Counted from the first letter of the stretch, positions 43,372-52,991 are shown. The stretch is DNA of 64,000 bases from Candidatus Obscuribacterales bacterium (GCA_019752635.1 JAIELX010000044.1:124001-188000), one strand, 5' to 3'. The notes: generated from the letters alone by a model not told the origin. Numbers and translations are program-made.

Positions 43372-45656
43372 ATCTTGCGCGTTTGGGGCGCCGATGTTTT
43401 GAATGCCTGATCTCTTATCTCCATCGCCTTTATGAAGTCCCATCCTTTCCAAAGTACTCGAGCGTAATCGGACAGTATTAGCTGCCGATCGTCCGGGTTG
43501 GCTTTCATGATGGTATCAAGTTCATTGATGGATCCGGCATAGGCCATGCGGGCTCCATTATAGTCGTCATCCATTTGCGCCAGGTAGCCGAGGTAATACG
43601 AAGCCTTTGCTGCGTCTTCCTTGTCGCCTTCTTCCTTGAACAAGGTGAGGGCGTTGGCGTAGTGCTTCAGCGCCTTTTGCACGGCTTCTTTCGCTTCTTT
43701 ACTCGGTGCTCCCGGTTTATGCAGTCTGCTGTTTATTGCTTTCCAGCGGTATGTATCCGCGATCTTCGCCTGCACCACCCCGCGCACGAATGGCACTTCT
43801 TTGTTCCTGGTGTTGAACACCTTAAGGTTTTCGATGGAGGCGTAAAGGTGCTGCGCTTCGCGGATATTGTTGTCTACTTGTTGGAAGAGATGTTCGAGCC
43901 TTCCGTGTGTATCTTCAGGCATCGAGGTATTCTGCGGCTTCTTGTCGGCGAAGTATAACTTGTGAATTTCGTTTTCGAATCGCTGCGCTTTCGTGTAGAA
44001 AATATCTCCAAGTAAAAGTTTTGCGTAGTTGCCGCTGTAGAATTCGCAGGCGTCTGAATACTGTTTGACGTCTTCCAATAGTCCCGCTGCCTTTGGAATG
44101 GAAGGGCGTAATGCGTCTCGTCCGCGCTCGCCTCGTTCATAGCCTGTACCTTCTATGATTAGCGCTTCGGCGAACTCAACTTCTGCATCGGCAGTAGGAG
44201 GTGACATGCCCTGCTCTAGACTTTCGGTACACTTTAAAACACCATCGCGCGACTCCACCAATTCTTCGATTGAGCCGCTGTTCAGAGCCACCAGCGAACG
44301 CTTTTTCCAGGCCTCTAGTTCGTCTTGCGTGTAGCTGTTTTGCATGGTGCGAATTTCGATGGTCAGGCGCGAATTGCCCAAAATGTTTTTTGCCTGCTCG
44401 GTGTCTGCAACAGGATGATTGAGCCTGTCGATTAACTTGGACAACGATGGTGTCCAGTGCAATTCTGCCGGCATGCTGTCTGATTCTTTGAGAAACCAGC
44501 CCACGTCTACCCAGGCCAAACTGGCAAGCAGCATGATGCACATTGCACCGCAGACCGTCAGCGCGATGGTCCACGGACTGACTTTAACCGCCGCTCGGCG
44601 AAGGCTGCGACCCGTGCGTGAGATACCGGCTGACAGTGAGCGCCCGAGCTTGCCTGCCGCCAAGTCTGCTGCAATGGAGTCGAGATCCCTTTTGAAATCG
44701 CCCATCGTTTGATAACGCTTGTCCGGATTTTTCTCCAGCGCTTTGAATGTTACTGTTTCCAGGCGCTCCAGCAGGGCCGGATCGCATCCGGGAATATCCA
44801 GCGGCGCCGGAATCTCCATCAAGTGCTGGTGCATCGTATCGAATACGTTCGGACTGTAATGCGGTGGTTTACCGTTGAGCGCCTCGTAGAGAACGCAACC
44901 AAGCGAATAGATGTCGGAGCGTGCGTCGACTGCTTTGCCTGACCACTGCTCAGGGCACATGTAGAGCGGGCTTCCAAATATTTCGCCTGTTTGAGTGAGG
45001 CGGCTTGCTATCTCACCATCTTGCGGCAGTAGTTTTGCGATGCCAAAGTCCAGCACCTTTACGAAGTAAGGATCCGACTCGTAGTCCACAAGCATGACAT
45101 TGCTGGGTTTGATGTCGCGGTGCACGATGCCCTTTGCGTGAGCGTGATTAAGCCCTGAGCACGTTTGCGAAAAGATATGCAGAACCACGGGAATGGGGAT
45201 TCGCTCCGCTTTCCCCTTGATCAAATCGGATAATGATTTGCCTTCCAGCAGGTCCATTACCATGTAAGGTAGCGCATTTTGAATACCGAACGTCCGCACT
45301 CGAACTATGTTCTGGTGATCCAAACTAAGCGCTGTTGCCGCTTCTTGCTGGAATCTTCTGTAACTGTTTTGATCGTACGAGAGGTTTGTGTGCAGCGTTT
45401 TGATAGCGACTTCCTGGCGCAGGAGCTGATCCTTGGCTCGATAGACGACACTCATGCCGCCTTTGCCGATTATCTCCGCTACTTCGAATTGCCCGGCAAA
45501 AACCGTTCCCACCAGCGCCGTTTCTGCTTCATCAGGGAACTCTTCCCTCATTTGAGCATCAATTTCAGGCAAGACGACGCTGTCGTTCAAACCGGCGCCT
45601 GTTCGAACAGTCCGTTCTTCAATGAATTCTAGTTTTTCGCTTTTCTTCTCAGCCAT
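43368..45656 (-). CDS. Membrane Ser/Thr protein kinase with extracytoplasmic TPR-like region
   Basis: A 762-residue PknB-type kinase. The kinase domain spans about residues 57-330: glycine loop GKGGMSVVY, K86 in VAIK, catalytic HRDIKPSN (D181), DFG (D203), and the activation-segment GSPLYMCPEQWSG. All catalytic residues are present. One membrane segment follows at about 362-385 (IALTVCGAMCIMLLASLAWV). The 375-residue C-terminal part contains TPR-like helix pairs (AVQKALKHYANALTLFKEEGD; AAKASYYLGYLAQMDDDYNGA), presumably the sensor outside the inner membrane. It is convergent with the exported gene and separated from the upstream small gene by a strong terminator. Confidence 0.93.
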   Translation of the reverse strand: MAEKKSEKLEFIEERTVRTGAGLNDSVVLPEIDAQMREEFPDEAETALVGTVFAGQFEVAEIIGKGGMSVVYRAKDQLLRQEVAIKTLHTNLSYDQNSYRRFQQEAATALSLDHQNIVRVRTFGIQNALPYMVMDLLEGKSLSDLIKGKAERIPIPVVLHIFSQTCSGLNHAHAKGIVHRDIKPSNVMLVDYESDPYFVKVLDFGIAKLLPQDGEIASRLTQTGEIFGSPLYMCPEQWSGKAVDARSDIYSLGCVLYEALNGKPPHYSPNVFDTMHQHLMEIPAPLDIPGCDPALLERLETVTFKALEKNPDKRYQTMGDFKRDLDSIAADLAAGKLGRSLSAGISRTGRSLRRAAVKVSPWTIALTVCGAMCIMLLASLAWVDVGWFLKESDSMPAELHWTPSLSKLIDRLNHPVADTEQAKNILGNSRLTIEIRTMQNSYTQDELEAWKKRSLVALNSGSIEELVESRDGVLKCTESLEQGMSPPTADAEVEFAEALIIEGTGYERGERGRDALRPSIPKAAGLLEDVKQYSDACEFYSGNYAKLLLGDIFYTKAQRFENEIHKLYFADKKPQNTSMPEDTHGRLEHLFQQVDNNIREAQHLYASIENLKVFNTRNKEVPFVRGVVQAKIADTYRWKAINSRLHKPGAPSKEAKEAVQKALKHYANALTLFKEEGDKEDAAKASYYLGYLAQMDDDYNGARMAYAGSINELDTIMKANPDDRQLILSDYARVLWKGWDFIKAMEIRDQAFKTSAPQTRKI

Positions 45657-45755
45657 GGTCCCGGCCAGGGTACTAGAGGCAATTTTCCCCGTCTGCGCAG
45701 AGCTGTAAGGGGATTCGGTAAAGTTTTAATGAATGTTTAGGCGGCTGCATCAAAG

Positions 45756-45794
45756 AAAAGAAAACGGTCGGCTTTTGACCGACCGTTTTCTTTT
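45756..45794 (-). terminator. Strong intrinsic terminator after the small acidic-tail gene
   Basis: A perfect 16-bp inverted repeat (AAAAGAAAACGGTCGG / CCGACCGTTTTCTTTT) with a 7-nt loop. On the minus strand it ends in CGTTTTCTTTT, a canonical U-rich terminator 22 nt after the stop at 45816. Confidence 0.9.
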
Positions 45795-45815
45795 GCAGAC
45801 TATTTGTATCAGTGG

Positions 45816-46022
45816 CTATTCTTCTTCTTCGTACTCGTCTTCGCCATACTCTTCCCAGTCTTCTTCAGTTGCTTGGCAAGCGGCGATAAAGAAACGGGTT
45901 GCAACTTGAGCAGCTACGTCGGGTGTGACGCCAACTTCTTTGAGAGTCTTAACCCAGTGCACAATTTCATTGAGCATGGTTCTGTCGAGAGCGGGCTCGC
46001 TCTCAGCAACAGCGTTCGGCAT
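45816..46022 (-). CDS. Small protein with acidic C-terminal tail
   Basis: A 68-residue protein starting MPNAVAESEPALD. A helical core (TMLNEIVHWVKTLKEVGVTPDVAAQVATRFFIAACQ) precedes a tail of almost only Glu, Asp and Tyr (EEDWEEYGEDEYEEEE). The ATG at 46022 has AGAGGA about 9 nt upstream; seven more in-frame codons reach 46043. The strong terminator right behind it and its isolation between two kinase genes argue that it is a real, separately transcribed gene. Function unknown; it could be a kinase partner or substrate, although no Ser/Thr cluster marks it. Confidence 0.7.
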   Translation of the reverse strand: MPNAVAESEPALDRTMLNEIVHWVKTLKEVGVTPDVAAQVATRFFIAACQATEEDWEEYGEDEYEEEE

Positions 46023-46098
46023 GGTGGTGGTCCTCTGGTTCACGGGAGATCATTTGGTAAATGCTACTGCCCGACGAGTCACTGTGCCAAGATCCTAT

Positions 46099-46122
46099 GT
46101 TTCATCTGTAAAACGATGAAAC
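46099..46122. repeat. 8-bp inverted repeat between kinase 2 and the small gene
   Basis: GTTTCATC / GATGAAAC with an 8-nt loop. It lies 38 nt past the stop of the kinase gene at 46160 and about 80 nt before the small gene, so it is either a weak terminator or an operator. Confidence 0.4.
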
Positions 46123-46159
46123 GTTCGAGAACAAGATGTTGTCGCAATGACAGTAGCAG

Positions 46160-48322
46160 TCAAACGACTTGTAGTTGCCTCGGGCTCTGCGATTGAAGCA
46201 ATGCGTCCAATTTTTCTTTGAAATCTTTTTTCAACTTGGGATTTGCCGCTAAAGCAAGAAGAGCGCGGTATTGCATCGAGTTATTGCGCTTTTCTGCGCT
46301 TAAGTGTTTGGCGGTAAGCAGCCGAAAAACATTGTTAACTGAACTGTCGACGATAGTCGAATTTGTCTCAAGTCCATCGACTGCCAGCGCCACGTAGGCA
46401 CTGACTGCAAAATTGTTAAAGTCCGGAAGATCCTTATATTTGCGGGTGTTAAGCAGTTCTTTCGCCAGTGGCACTGCTTTCTTGATGTGTCCCGACAGTA
46501 TGTGAAGATTAATCGCGTCGCTGAGACAACCAGCTTCCTGCTGCGCGGGCTCGCAGATCCAACCAGCGTTTTCATACAATTGCAGTAACTGCAGTCGTTC
46601 TAACTTGACGGCTGCTGCTTGTTCGAAAAGAGACATCTCTATAAGCAAGCTCGCATACTGGTCTTTCGCTCGCGAAGCCGCGCCTGCGATGGCTTTGTGC
46701 GGGCGTTCAAGCTCGGTGTCGATCAGCTTGTACGTCGCTTCGATGTGTTCGCGCGCACGCTGATATTGTTTTCGGCCGGCGAAGACACTCGCCAACGCAA
46801 GGCGTGGCTCGATAACCCGATCAACGAGGTCCAAGTTGACTGCGCTTTTGGAGTTCAAAGTCTTGTTGAGCAAGTTTTCCGCCAAGTCCAATTGCCCGAG
46901 TTCTTGTGCTGAGCCCGCTGCAGACAGGACTAACGAGATGTGACGGACGGTCATGGCGTCCGTTTCCTTCTTGTCTTTTAGTACGCTTAGCAGCAAGTCG
47001 AGCGCCTTCTGTTTCTTGCTCAACTCGTACAAAATTTCGTTGTATTCGACTCGCACTTCTCCGCCGGGATCGTTGTTTTGGTCCAGCCACCGGTCCAAAT
47101 ACCTTTCGATCGATTCGAACAACTGGCGGCGCTTTGCCGAATCTTCCATTTTGAGCCCCTCGTGGTAAAGCTCGTCTAGCTTTTTTGCCAGAGCGTGGTA
47201 ATGCAGAGGGCGAAGTATCTCATCAACCTGTTTGACAGCTCTTGCTTCTAGCGGTATTGAAGAAGAGCTGGCGGTAGTGTTGTCCGTGACATTCTTGTGC
47301 AGCGCTACCGTTAGCCCTGCCAGGCAGGCAATCAGGAGCGTCGCCATGCCTGCGCGAAAAGGAACGTCGCTTCCGCCGGAAGCGGGTTTGATACTTCTTT
47401 GTGTGCCTGGTTGCGCTGGTCGTGTATCTTGCAGAAAACTGATCCATTCATCGGCTGACTGAAATCGCTCCTCTTTCGACCTGCTCAGAGCTTTCATAAT
47501 GCTGCTCTCAAGCACGGGATCTATTGCTGCCAGCGGCGCTGCCAGCGAGAGTGGCTTCGCGTCTTCTGTCAAATGTTGCTGCATGGTTTCGTATGTGGTG
47601 CCACCACTGTGCGGCGGAATCCCGGTCAATACCTCATACATTAGACAGCCAAGCGAGTAGATATCCGATCTGGCATCTAGCTTCTGTCCCCTGCATTGTT
47701 CGGGGCTCATGTATGCCGGGCTACCGAAGACGCCACCGGAGCTGGTGCTGGAAAGTTTGTGCGTTTCAGCGATTTGATAGGCTTTTGCCAAACCGAAATC
47801 AACCAGTTTGACAACGGTAGTGGTGGCGTCGTCTTTCCTCTCCAGCATTATGTTGCCTGGCTTCAAATCTCGGTGGATAATGCCGGCGTCGTGCGCGTAT
47901 TTGAGAGCGGCTAGAATTTGATCCAGAATCAAGCGCGCACGTTGCGACTCTATCGGGCCGTTTCGAAGTAACGCCTGTGCTAAGCTTTCGCCTTCAATGA
48001 AATCCATGACGATGTAGGGGCGATTCTTCTCAACACCGAAGGCGCTTACCTGGATAATATTAAGATGGCGGAGCCGGCTAACGGTCCTTGCTTCACGCTG
48101 GAAGCTTCTGATCATTCGTGCGTCCGAAAGCTCATCGGCATTGAGAATTTTGACGGCGCATGTGCGCAGCAACATCGAATGTTCGGCACGATACAGTGTT
48201 CCTGTTCCGCCGGAAGTAATCAGAGCCTTAATTTCATACACCCCTGCGAACGTTGTTCCGGTGAGCGTCGCCGCTTCCATCCGCAATTGCTTGTCGGAGT
48301 CGGTCTGCTCGTTCGTGCTCAC
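46160..48322 (-). CDS. Second membrane Ser/Thr protein kinase
   Basis: A 720-residue PknB-like kinase related to the one at 43368. The kinase domain is at about residues 29-298: GGTGTLY loop, K58 in AVK, HRDLKPGN (D152), DFG (D175), GSPAYMSPEQCRGQ. A membrane segment lies at about 322-342. The C-terminal 370 residues are helical, TPR-like. Overall order matches the other kinase, so they are likely old duplicates with diverged sensors. The GTG start at 48322 has GGAG 6 nt upstream and lies 9 nt after the stop of the membrane/coiled-coil gene, implying an operon. Confidence 0.92.
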   Translation of the reverse strand: MSTNEQTDSDKQLRMEAATLTGTTFAGVYEIKALITSGGTGTLYRAEHSMLLRTCAVKILNADELSDARMIRSFQREARTVSRLRHLNIIQVSAFGVEKNRPYIVMDFIEGESLAQALLRNGPIESQRARLILDQILAALKYAHDAGIIHRDLKPGNIMLERKDDATTTVVKLVDFGLAKAYQIAETHKLSSTSSGGVFGSPAYMSPEQCRGQKLDARSDIYSLGCLMYEVLTGIPPHSGGTTYETMQQHLTEDAKPLSLAAPLAAIDPVLESSIMKALSRSKEERFQSADEWISFLQDTRPAQPGTQRSIKPASGGSDVPFRAGMATLLIACLAGLTVALHKNVTDNTTASSSSIPLEARAVKQVDEILRPLHYHALAKKLDELYHEGLKMEDSAKRRQLFESIERYLDRWLDQNNDPGGEVRVEYNEILYELSKKQKALDLLLSVLKDKKETDAMTVRHISLVLSAAGSAQELGQLDLAENLLNKTLNSKSAVNLDLVDRVIEPRLALASVFAGRKQYQRAREHIEATYKLIDTELERPHKAIAGAASRAKDQYASLLIEMSLFEQAAAVKLERLQLLQLYENAGWICEPAQQEAGCLSDAINLHILSGHIKKAVPLAKELLNTRKYKDLPDFNNFAVSAYVALAVDGLETNSTIVDSSVNNVFRLLTAKHLSAEKRNNSMQYRALLALAANPKLKKDFKEKLDALLQSQSPRQLQVV

Positions 48323-48331
48323 GGCAAGCTC

Positions 48332-48613
48332 CTAGTTGTCGTCACCGGGTTCGCGCTCTGAGCGTAGATTCTCAAGCAGCTTGTTCGAGAATTCTTGCGA
48401 TGATTCTATGCCGATCACTTGGACTCTGAGCGCGCGAAGCTCTTGCTCCATGCTTGCCATGCGGCTTTTCATTTCCGCCAATTCTTTGGAGTTGTACTTT
48501 TTGCCGGCAATTCTGTCGGCAATCGCCACTAGAAGCGGGCGCATGAGAAGGCACGGTAATCCGACTACTATGGCAACGATTATTGCTACGGACAAAAACG
48601 GGTCCACTTCCAT
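48332..48613 (-). CDS. Small membrane protein with coiled coil
   Basis: A 93-residue protein with an N-terminal membrane helix (FLSVAIIVAIVVGLPCLLM) and a coiled coil (residues 43-80: ELAEMKSRMASMEQELRAL). AAGGAA precedes the ATG. The kinase gene follows 9 nt later, so it may be that kinase's membrane partner or regulator (inference). The layout resembles many small phage-shock or envelope coiled-coil proteins, but I assign no family. Confidence 0.7.
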   Translation of the reverse strand: MEVDPFLSVAIIVAIVVGLPCLLMRPLLVAIADRIAGKKYNSKELAEMKSRMASMEQELRALRVQVIGIESSQEFSNKLLENLRSEREPGDDN

Positions 48614-48695
48614 AATTCCTTGTTACTTTGTGCTCGTCGGGGCGGTTGTGGTATCAAATATAGTGGCGGTTGCCTCGGTGCGAGTCCATTGTTCG

Positions 48696-49850
48696 TTATT
48701 CGTGCAGACGAGAGAGATTTTGCAATGCCTTTTGGTGCCCTTGCTTGGCCGCCCGGGCGTACCATTTCGTGGCCTCGCTGGTGCTTCGTTCAACACCCTC
48801 TCCTGCTTCGTACATTGTGCCCAGACAGTACTGCGATTCTACATGTCCAGTCTGTGCTGCCCGCACAAAGCATTCAATTGCAAACTTCGGGTTGGCGGGG
48901 ATACCCTCGCCTAGTCTGAAAAGCTGCCCTAAACTGTACACGGCCTTGACGTAACCTTGATCCGCAGATTTTCCGAGCCACGTTGCAGCGGCTGCGGGGT
49001 TTTTTGCCGTTCCTTCGCCACGTACTAATTTCAATGCCAGTTGATACTGAGCTTTCATATGCCCTTGTTCGGCCGCACGTGTAAACCATCGCACCGACTC
49101 GATTTGATCGGGTTTGACGCCTTCGCCGTTGGCATACAGAGTGCCGAGAATGAATTGCGCGGTCACGTGCCCGCTCTCAGCGGCTTTGCGGTAATAGTAT
49201 GCGGCTTCTTCAAGATCCGGCGCGACCCCGTCGCCTTGATGCAGCATTAACGCCAGATTAAACTGAGCGGTAACGTAATCTTTATCGGCTGCTTGCCTAT
49301 ATAGAGTCGCTGCCTTTGCCGCGTCTCGCTGCAAGCCCTGTCCCTGGTGGTAGATCAGGGCCAGATTGAACTGAGCCTGGACGTGCCCTTTGTCCGCCGC
49401 TACCGTGTAAAACTGGGCAGCGCGCACAGGGCTGGTCTCAACCCCGCGCCCCTGGTGGTAAAGCAATGCCAGGTTGAATGCCGCTTCGGCGTGACCGGCA
49501 TTGGATGCAGCTTCGTACCAGCGACTAGCCGCGGCAAGGTCGCGCTGAACTCCCGTGCCGTTCTCGCACATGACGCCGGCGTAATACTGAGCTCCCGGTA
49601 AGCCGTCGTCGGCCGCTCTTTTGAACCAGGCCCAGGCAATTTCATGATCGCGCGTGATGCCTCTGCCTAAAAAATGAATCAGTCCGTACTTGAATTGAGC
49701 GCCAGTATGACCTGAGTGGGCTGCTCGTTCGTACCAACGAGCAGCTTCTCGTTGGTCTTCAGGTTGGCTGCTGAGGTAAAGCTGCTCGGCCCAGTTAAAT
49801 TGGGAGTCTCGATCGCCCTTTTCGGCTGCAGCTTTGAGATCGACGCGCAT
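48696..49850 (-). CDS. Sel1-repeat protein
   Basis: A 384-residue protein made almost wholly of about ten 36-residue Sel1-like repeats (AAFNLALLYHQGRGVETSPVR; AQFNLALIYHQGQGL). These fold as an alpha-solenoid and typically serve protein-protein interaction. No signal peptide is seen, so it is presumably cytosolic. A clear ribosome site is missing at the ATG 49850. It is on the same strand as the kinase operon, with an 82-nt gap, and might be its first member. Confidence 0.9.
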   Translation of the reverse strand: MRVDLKAAAEKGDRDSQFNWAEQLYLSSQPEDQREAARWYERAAHSGHTGAQFKYGLIHFLGRGITRDHEIAWAWFKRAADDGLPGAQYYAGVMCENGTGVQRDLAAASRWYEAASNAGHAEAAFNLALLYHQGRGVETSPVRAAQFYTVAADKGHVQAQFNLALIYHQGQGLQRDAAKAATLYRQAADKDYVTAQFNLALMLHQGDGVAPDLEEAAYYYRKAAESGHVTAQFILGTLYANGEGVKPDQIESVRWFTRAAEQGHMKAQYQLALKLVRGEGTAKNPAAAATWLGKSADQGYVKAVYSLGQLFRLGEGIPANPKFAIECFVRAAQTGHVESQYCLGTMYEAGEGVERSTSEATKWYARAAKQGHQKALQNLSRLHE

Positions 49851-49972
49851 AGCCGGGGCTTTGCTCCAATCGTTTACCGCGCATCAGCTCGCACTTTAAC
49901 GGCTGTAGACGCAAGCTACAATATCGTATCATCCAGGGATGAATATGGGCTGGTTCAGGAAACCCGAAGCGC

Positions 49973-50950
49973 TTAAAGTTTCTGGAGCGCTTCAATTCTC
50001 TCGGTGATTTTACCGCTGCTGGCTTGTCCATTAACCTTGATTTCGAGTTGCTCGAGGCGTTTCAATAGGGGCCAATCCGTATGTGTGCAGCCCTCGAAGC
50101 GTTTTTCCAATTCTGCTAGTTTTTCATCCACTGAGTTGGCCGGTGGACTCTGTGGAGCCGCCAACGCCGAATTTGTGCCCCCTCCGACCGTGGAGACTGC
50201 CGACGGAGCCGCTGAAGTGTTGGCCGGAGTCGACACGACCTGATCGGGGCGTGTCGGTTTCGGGTCGATGGTCGTGCCCATTGGCGCGCTAGTGGCGCTC
50301 GGGCGGTTTGAATAAGTAGGGTACGTGGCGCTGCCTGATACAAACGTGGTCGATGCTGGCATGCCGCCTGCACCGAAAAGCGTTGGCTTGCCTACGGGCG
50401 CGGTTGGCACTGGACTTGCGGTTTGACTGCTGCCGATGATTTTTCCGCTTTCCTCTGGCTTCTTGTCCAGCGGTTTCTTCTGTTCCGGCGGGTGGGCCGC
50501 ATCGCTGTCGAGGTCCATCGACATGACGATACCTTGAGAGTCGAGAGTTTTGCGTAATAATTCTAGATTGGCTCTGGCCATACGATGTGTCGGGCTCAAC
50601 TTGAGGCATTTCTTCAGCTTTTCTTCGGCGCCATCGTATTGACGCTGTCTGAAAAGGTAGCTGCCCCAATTGTTGTAGAGCTCCGTCATGTTGAACTTGA
50701 CGATAGTATTGGCAGGATCGAGCTTTAGTGCTTGCTCGTATTCTCCCAGTGCCTGCTCATACTGATGGCGCGAGAGAAACTGGTTGCCACGGTTCACCAC
50801 TTCGCGCATTTCGGCCTGCTGCGCCGCAGTCGGTGGTCCACCGGATGCGCCGCCTGATATGAATGAGTCTTGGGCGCAGACCGCAGATCCGACCAGATAT
50901 GAAAAAGAAATGACCACAATCACCCGAACGATGGCAGGGAACAGACTCAT
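49973..50950 (-). CDS. Exported TPR protein with Pro/Ser/Thr-rich linker
   Basis: A 325-residue protein with a signal peptide (IVRVIVVISFSYLVGSAVCAQ). Two to three TPRs lie at about 50-125 (GNQFLSRHQYEQALGEYEQAL; GSYLFRQRQYDGAEEKLKKCL). A low-complexity linker of about 130 residues follows, then a short C-terminal coiled coil (DEKLAELEKRFEGCTHTDW) of the kind that ends many envelope proteins in this lineage. GGAGG 5 nt before ATG fixes the start. Confidence 0.82.
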   Translation of the reverse strand: MSLFPAIVRVIVVISFSYLVGSAVCAQDSFISGGASGGPPTAAQQAEMREVVNRGNQFLSRHQYEQALGEYEQALKLDPANTIVKFNMTELYNNWGSYLFRQRQYDGAEEKLKKCLKLSPTHRMARANLELLRKTLDSQGIVMSMDLDSDAAHPPEQKKPLDKKPEESGKIIGSSQTASPVPTAPVGKPTLFGAGGMPASTTFVSGSATYPTYSNRPSATSAPMGTTIDPKPTRPDQVVSTPANTSAAPSAVSTVGGGTNSALAAPQSPPANSVDEKLAELEKRFEGCTHTDWPLLKRLEQLEIKVNGQASSGKITERIEALQKL

Positions 50951-51136
50951 AGAACCTCCGGGAGTGCGTGGAGCAAGATTGCCTCGTTCAAAAGCACCAG
51001 CTTTGCTTCAACTCGATTCTAGCAGTTCTGCGATTGCGCGCAATACAAAGTACTAAGCGCAGCTGGAGCTGCGGCTTTACCTGCGCTCCAGGCAAGCGAT
51101 GTTGTCTACGCACCGGAGTGCGTAAGAAGGGAACCA

Positions 51137-51370
51137 TCAGTCGCGCAGATAGTTTTCCCAGTATTCGGTGCGTTCTTTCCACGTACACGGCTTGTTGCTG
51201 CAAATCAGCGTGACTTTGGATGCGCCCGTTTCCAGCTCGGAGTCGCCGGCTCCGTCCCAAACAGAAGCAGTGGTTTCGACGACATTGTCGTATTCCTTTA
51301 TGGGAGCTTTGCACTTGGGACAGACAAATCGCTCTTCTTGAATGTTCTTCTTAATTTCAGCAAGCGACAA
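51137..51370 (-). CDS. Small zinc-ribbon-like protein
   Basis: A 77-residue protein with two Cys pairs, CPKCKAP (near residue 17) and CSNKPC (near 57), spaced as in a zinc ribbon, and a Trp/Glu-rich end (WKERTEYWENYL). The TTG start at 51370 is supported by AAAGGAG 8 nt upstream. It is possibly a nucleic-acid-binding or regulatory protein; partner unknown. The gene starts 43 nt after the PBP4 gene's stop on the same strand and may be co-transcribed. Confidence 0.75.
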   Translation of the reverse strand: MSLAEIKKNIQEERFVCPKCKAPIKEYDNVVETTASVWDGAGDSELETGASKVTLICSNKPCTWKERTEYWENYLRD

Positions 51371-51413
51371 TTTTGTTCTCCTTTAGAAACCGGTTCGATA
51401 TCATTTCCATCCG

Positions 51414-52991
51414 CTAGTGTCTCGTTCGCCTAGACCTTGTCTTCCTTGCGGGCGGTGTTGACTGTTTGCGTTGCGACGTTGATTTTTGCGCTTTAGGCTG
51501 CGCCCTCGGTACGGACGGTTCCGGTGCAAACCGAAGGGAGCCGAGACCCTGAAGATGATCGATTAGGCTGCCGATGCTCATGCGCAGTTCTCTTACCGAG
51601 GGGCTATGGGCGTTGATCATGACCGTGACTGCCAAAGGTTCGCCCGCTGCCGTTATAACGATCCCGCTGATGCAGCGGACGCTATCCATGGCTCCGGTTT
51701 TATAGCGAAAGGTTCCGGTTGTTGCGCCAGCGGCTCCGTCGAAAGGCATTACGTCAAGATATGCGCTTCGGAGATTCTCCCCTGCCATGTGCTTGTGCAC
51801 CAGATTTAGTGCGTGGGGTGAGAAGCAATTTTTGCGAGACAATCCGCATCCATCCCAAAGAACCACTTCAGATGAGGAGACGCCGATGCTGGAAAGCCAG
51901 CTGTGCAGGCGAGCTAATCCGCGTTCCTCCAGTGTGGCTTTCTCAACGGCTTTGTTGACCGGTGGCTGCGTACCGATGGTGCGCAGCAATTGCTGCGCGT
52001 AAAGGTTGTCACTTTCCTTCAGGCATTTCTTGATAATTTCGGACAGAGGTCTCGACGCATGCTCGCCGAGCACTGTCGGAACATCAGTCATGACTGAATG
52101 AATGTCTTTCCCGTTCATCTTGATGCCGGCCGTGCGCGCTAGTGTGCGCGCGGCGGCAGTATTGTACTGTTCCGGATTGCCGACTAATTGTCCGCCTGTG
52201 AGCGGACCGTCGGGATGCCAAAATTCCATGACCTGTTTTGCCGGATTGAAGCATACCCAGGACGGCCCGAATGGCGATCGAAGCAGTGAGGAGACCAGTG
52301 TGTTTGTTTCCGGACCGGCCGTCATGGTTATGAGTGGATAGCCGCGCGCCGGATCTCTGCGCGCCAAGTTGTCATCCAGTACCAGATCCGAAGATGGCGG
52401 CATCCAGTCCTGTCCATAGTCTTCTGCCAGCCACGATGTGACGAAGCGATCGCCGCCTCCGGGAATACTTGCAGTGTCGAGCCGGCCTTCGACAGTCTTG
52501 ATTCCTTTGGCTCCAACTGAAGCAAGCAGTTCTCTAAGTTCAGCTGTCTTGAGGGTCGGGTCTTGCGAAGGTTCAATTAACAGATTGCCGTTGAGTCGAT
52601 TTCCAGAAACGCTGCCATAGGCCTTCAACTTGGTGCGGTACTTATAGTCGGCACCGAAGTTGTCCATCGCGCATGCGGTGGTGAAAACTTTGGTCACCGA
52701 AGCTGGTACGAATCGCTTCCTGCCGTTGTGTGAAAAGAGAACGTGACCGGATGGAATGTGCAACACTTCCAGCCCGATAAGCGAGTGCTGCAACTCCGGT
52801 CTCTTCAGCCAGTTATTTGCCAGGGCTTCAAGTGGTGCTAGATTTGGTGGCGCATCGTCAGTTTGAGAAACTGCCGTCACTTGCAGAGTCGCTAGAAAAA
52901 AAGTTGCCAGAAGAAAAGTTAGACCTAGCGCGGGCCGGTTGAATCGTCCGCCGCGCCTCAAAAATCGCTTGCTGGATCCAGCGGTTTGCAT
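51414..52991 (-). CDS. dacB: D-alanyl-D-alanine carboxypeptidase/endopeptidase (PBP4 type)
   Basis: A 525-residue peptidase S13 (DacB/PBP4) that trims or opens peptidoglycan cross-links in the periplasm. The three active-site motifs are intact: SxxK in PASVTKVFTT, SxN in KESDNLYAQQ, and KTG in RYKTGAMDS. The family's GNLLIEPSQDPTL and LVLDDNL elements are present. The N-terminus has a hydrophobic export segment (LTFLLATFFLATLQVTAVS) after an Arg-rich stretch. The C-terminus ends in an unusual Arg/Lys/Ser/Gln-rich basic tail of about 35 residues. Its start overlaps the end of the upstream TPR gene by 34 nt. Confidence 0.93.
   Translation of the reverse strand: MQTAGSSKRFLRRGGRFNRPALGLTFLLATFFLATLQVTAVSQTDDAPPNLAPLEALANNWLKRPELQHSLIGLEVLHIPSGHVLFSHNGRKRFVPASVTKVFTTACAMDNFGADYKYRTKLKAYGSVSGNRLNGNLLIEPSQDPTLKTAELRELLASVGAKGIKTVEGRLDTASIPGGGDRFVTSWLAEDYGQDWMPPSSDLVLDDNLARRDPARGYPLITMTAGPETNTLVSSLLRSPFGPSWVCFNPAKQVMEFWHPDGPLTGGQLVGNPEQYNTAAARTLARTAGIKMNGKDIHSVMTDVPTVLGEHASRPLSEIIKKCLKESDNLYAQQLLRTIGTQPPVNKAVEKATLEERGLARLHSWLSSIGVSSSEVVLWDGCGLSRKNCFSPHALNLVHKHMAGENLRSAYLDVMPFDGAAGATTGTFRYKTGAMDSVRCISGIVITAAGEPLAVTVMINAHSPSVRELRMSIGSLIDHLQGLGSLRFAPEPSVPRAQPKAQKSTSQRKQSTPPARKTRSRRTRH

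Noticed and set aside
51058..51073. Palindrome CGCAGCT-GG-AGCTGCG
   Set aside because: The 2-nt loop is too tight for a stable hairpin and no U tract or operator context supports it.
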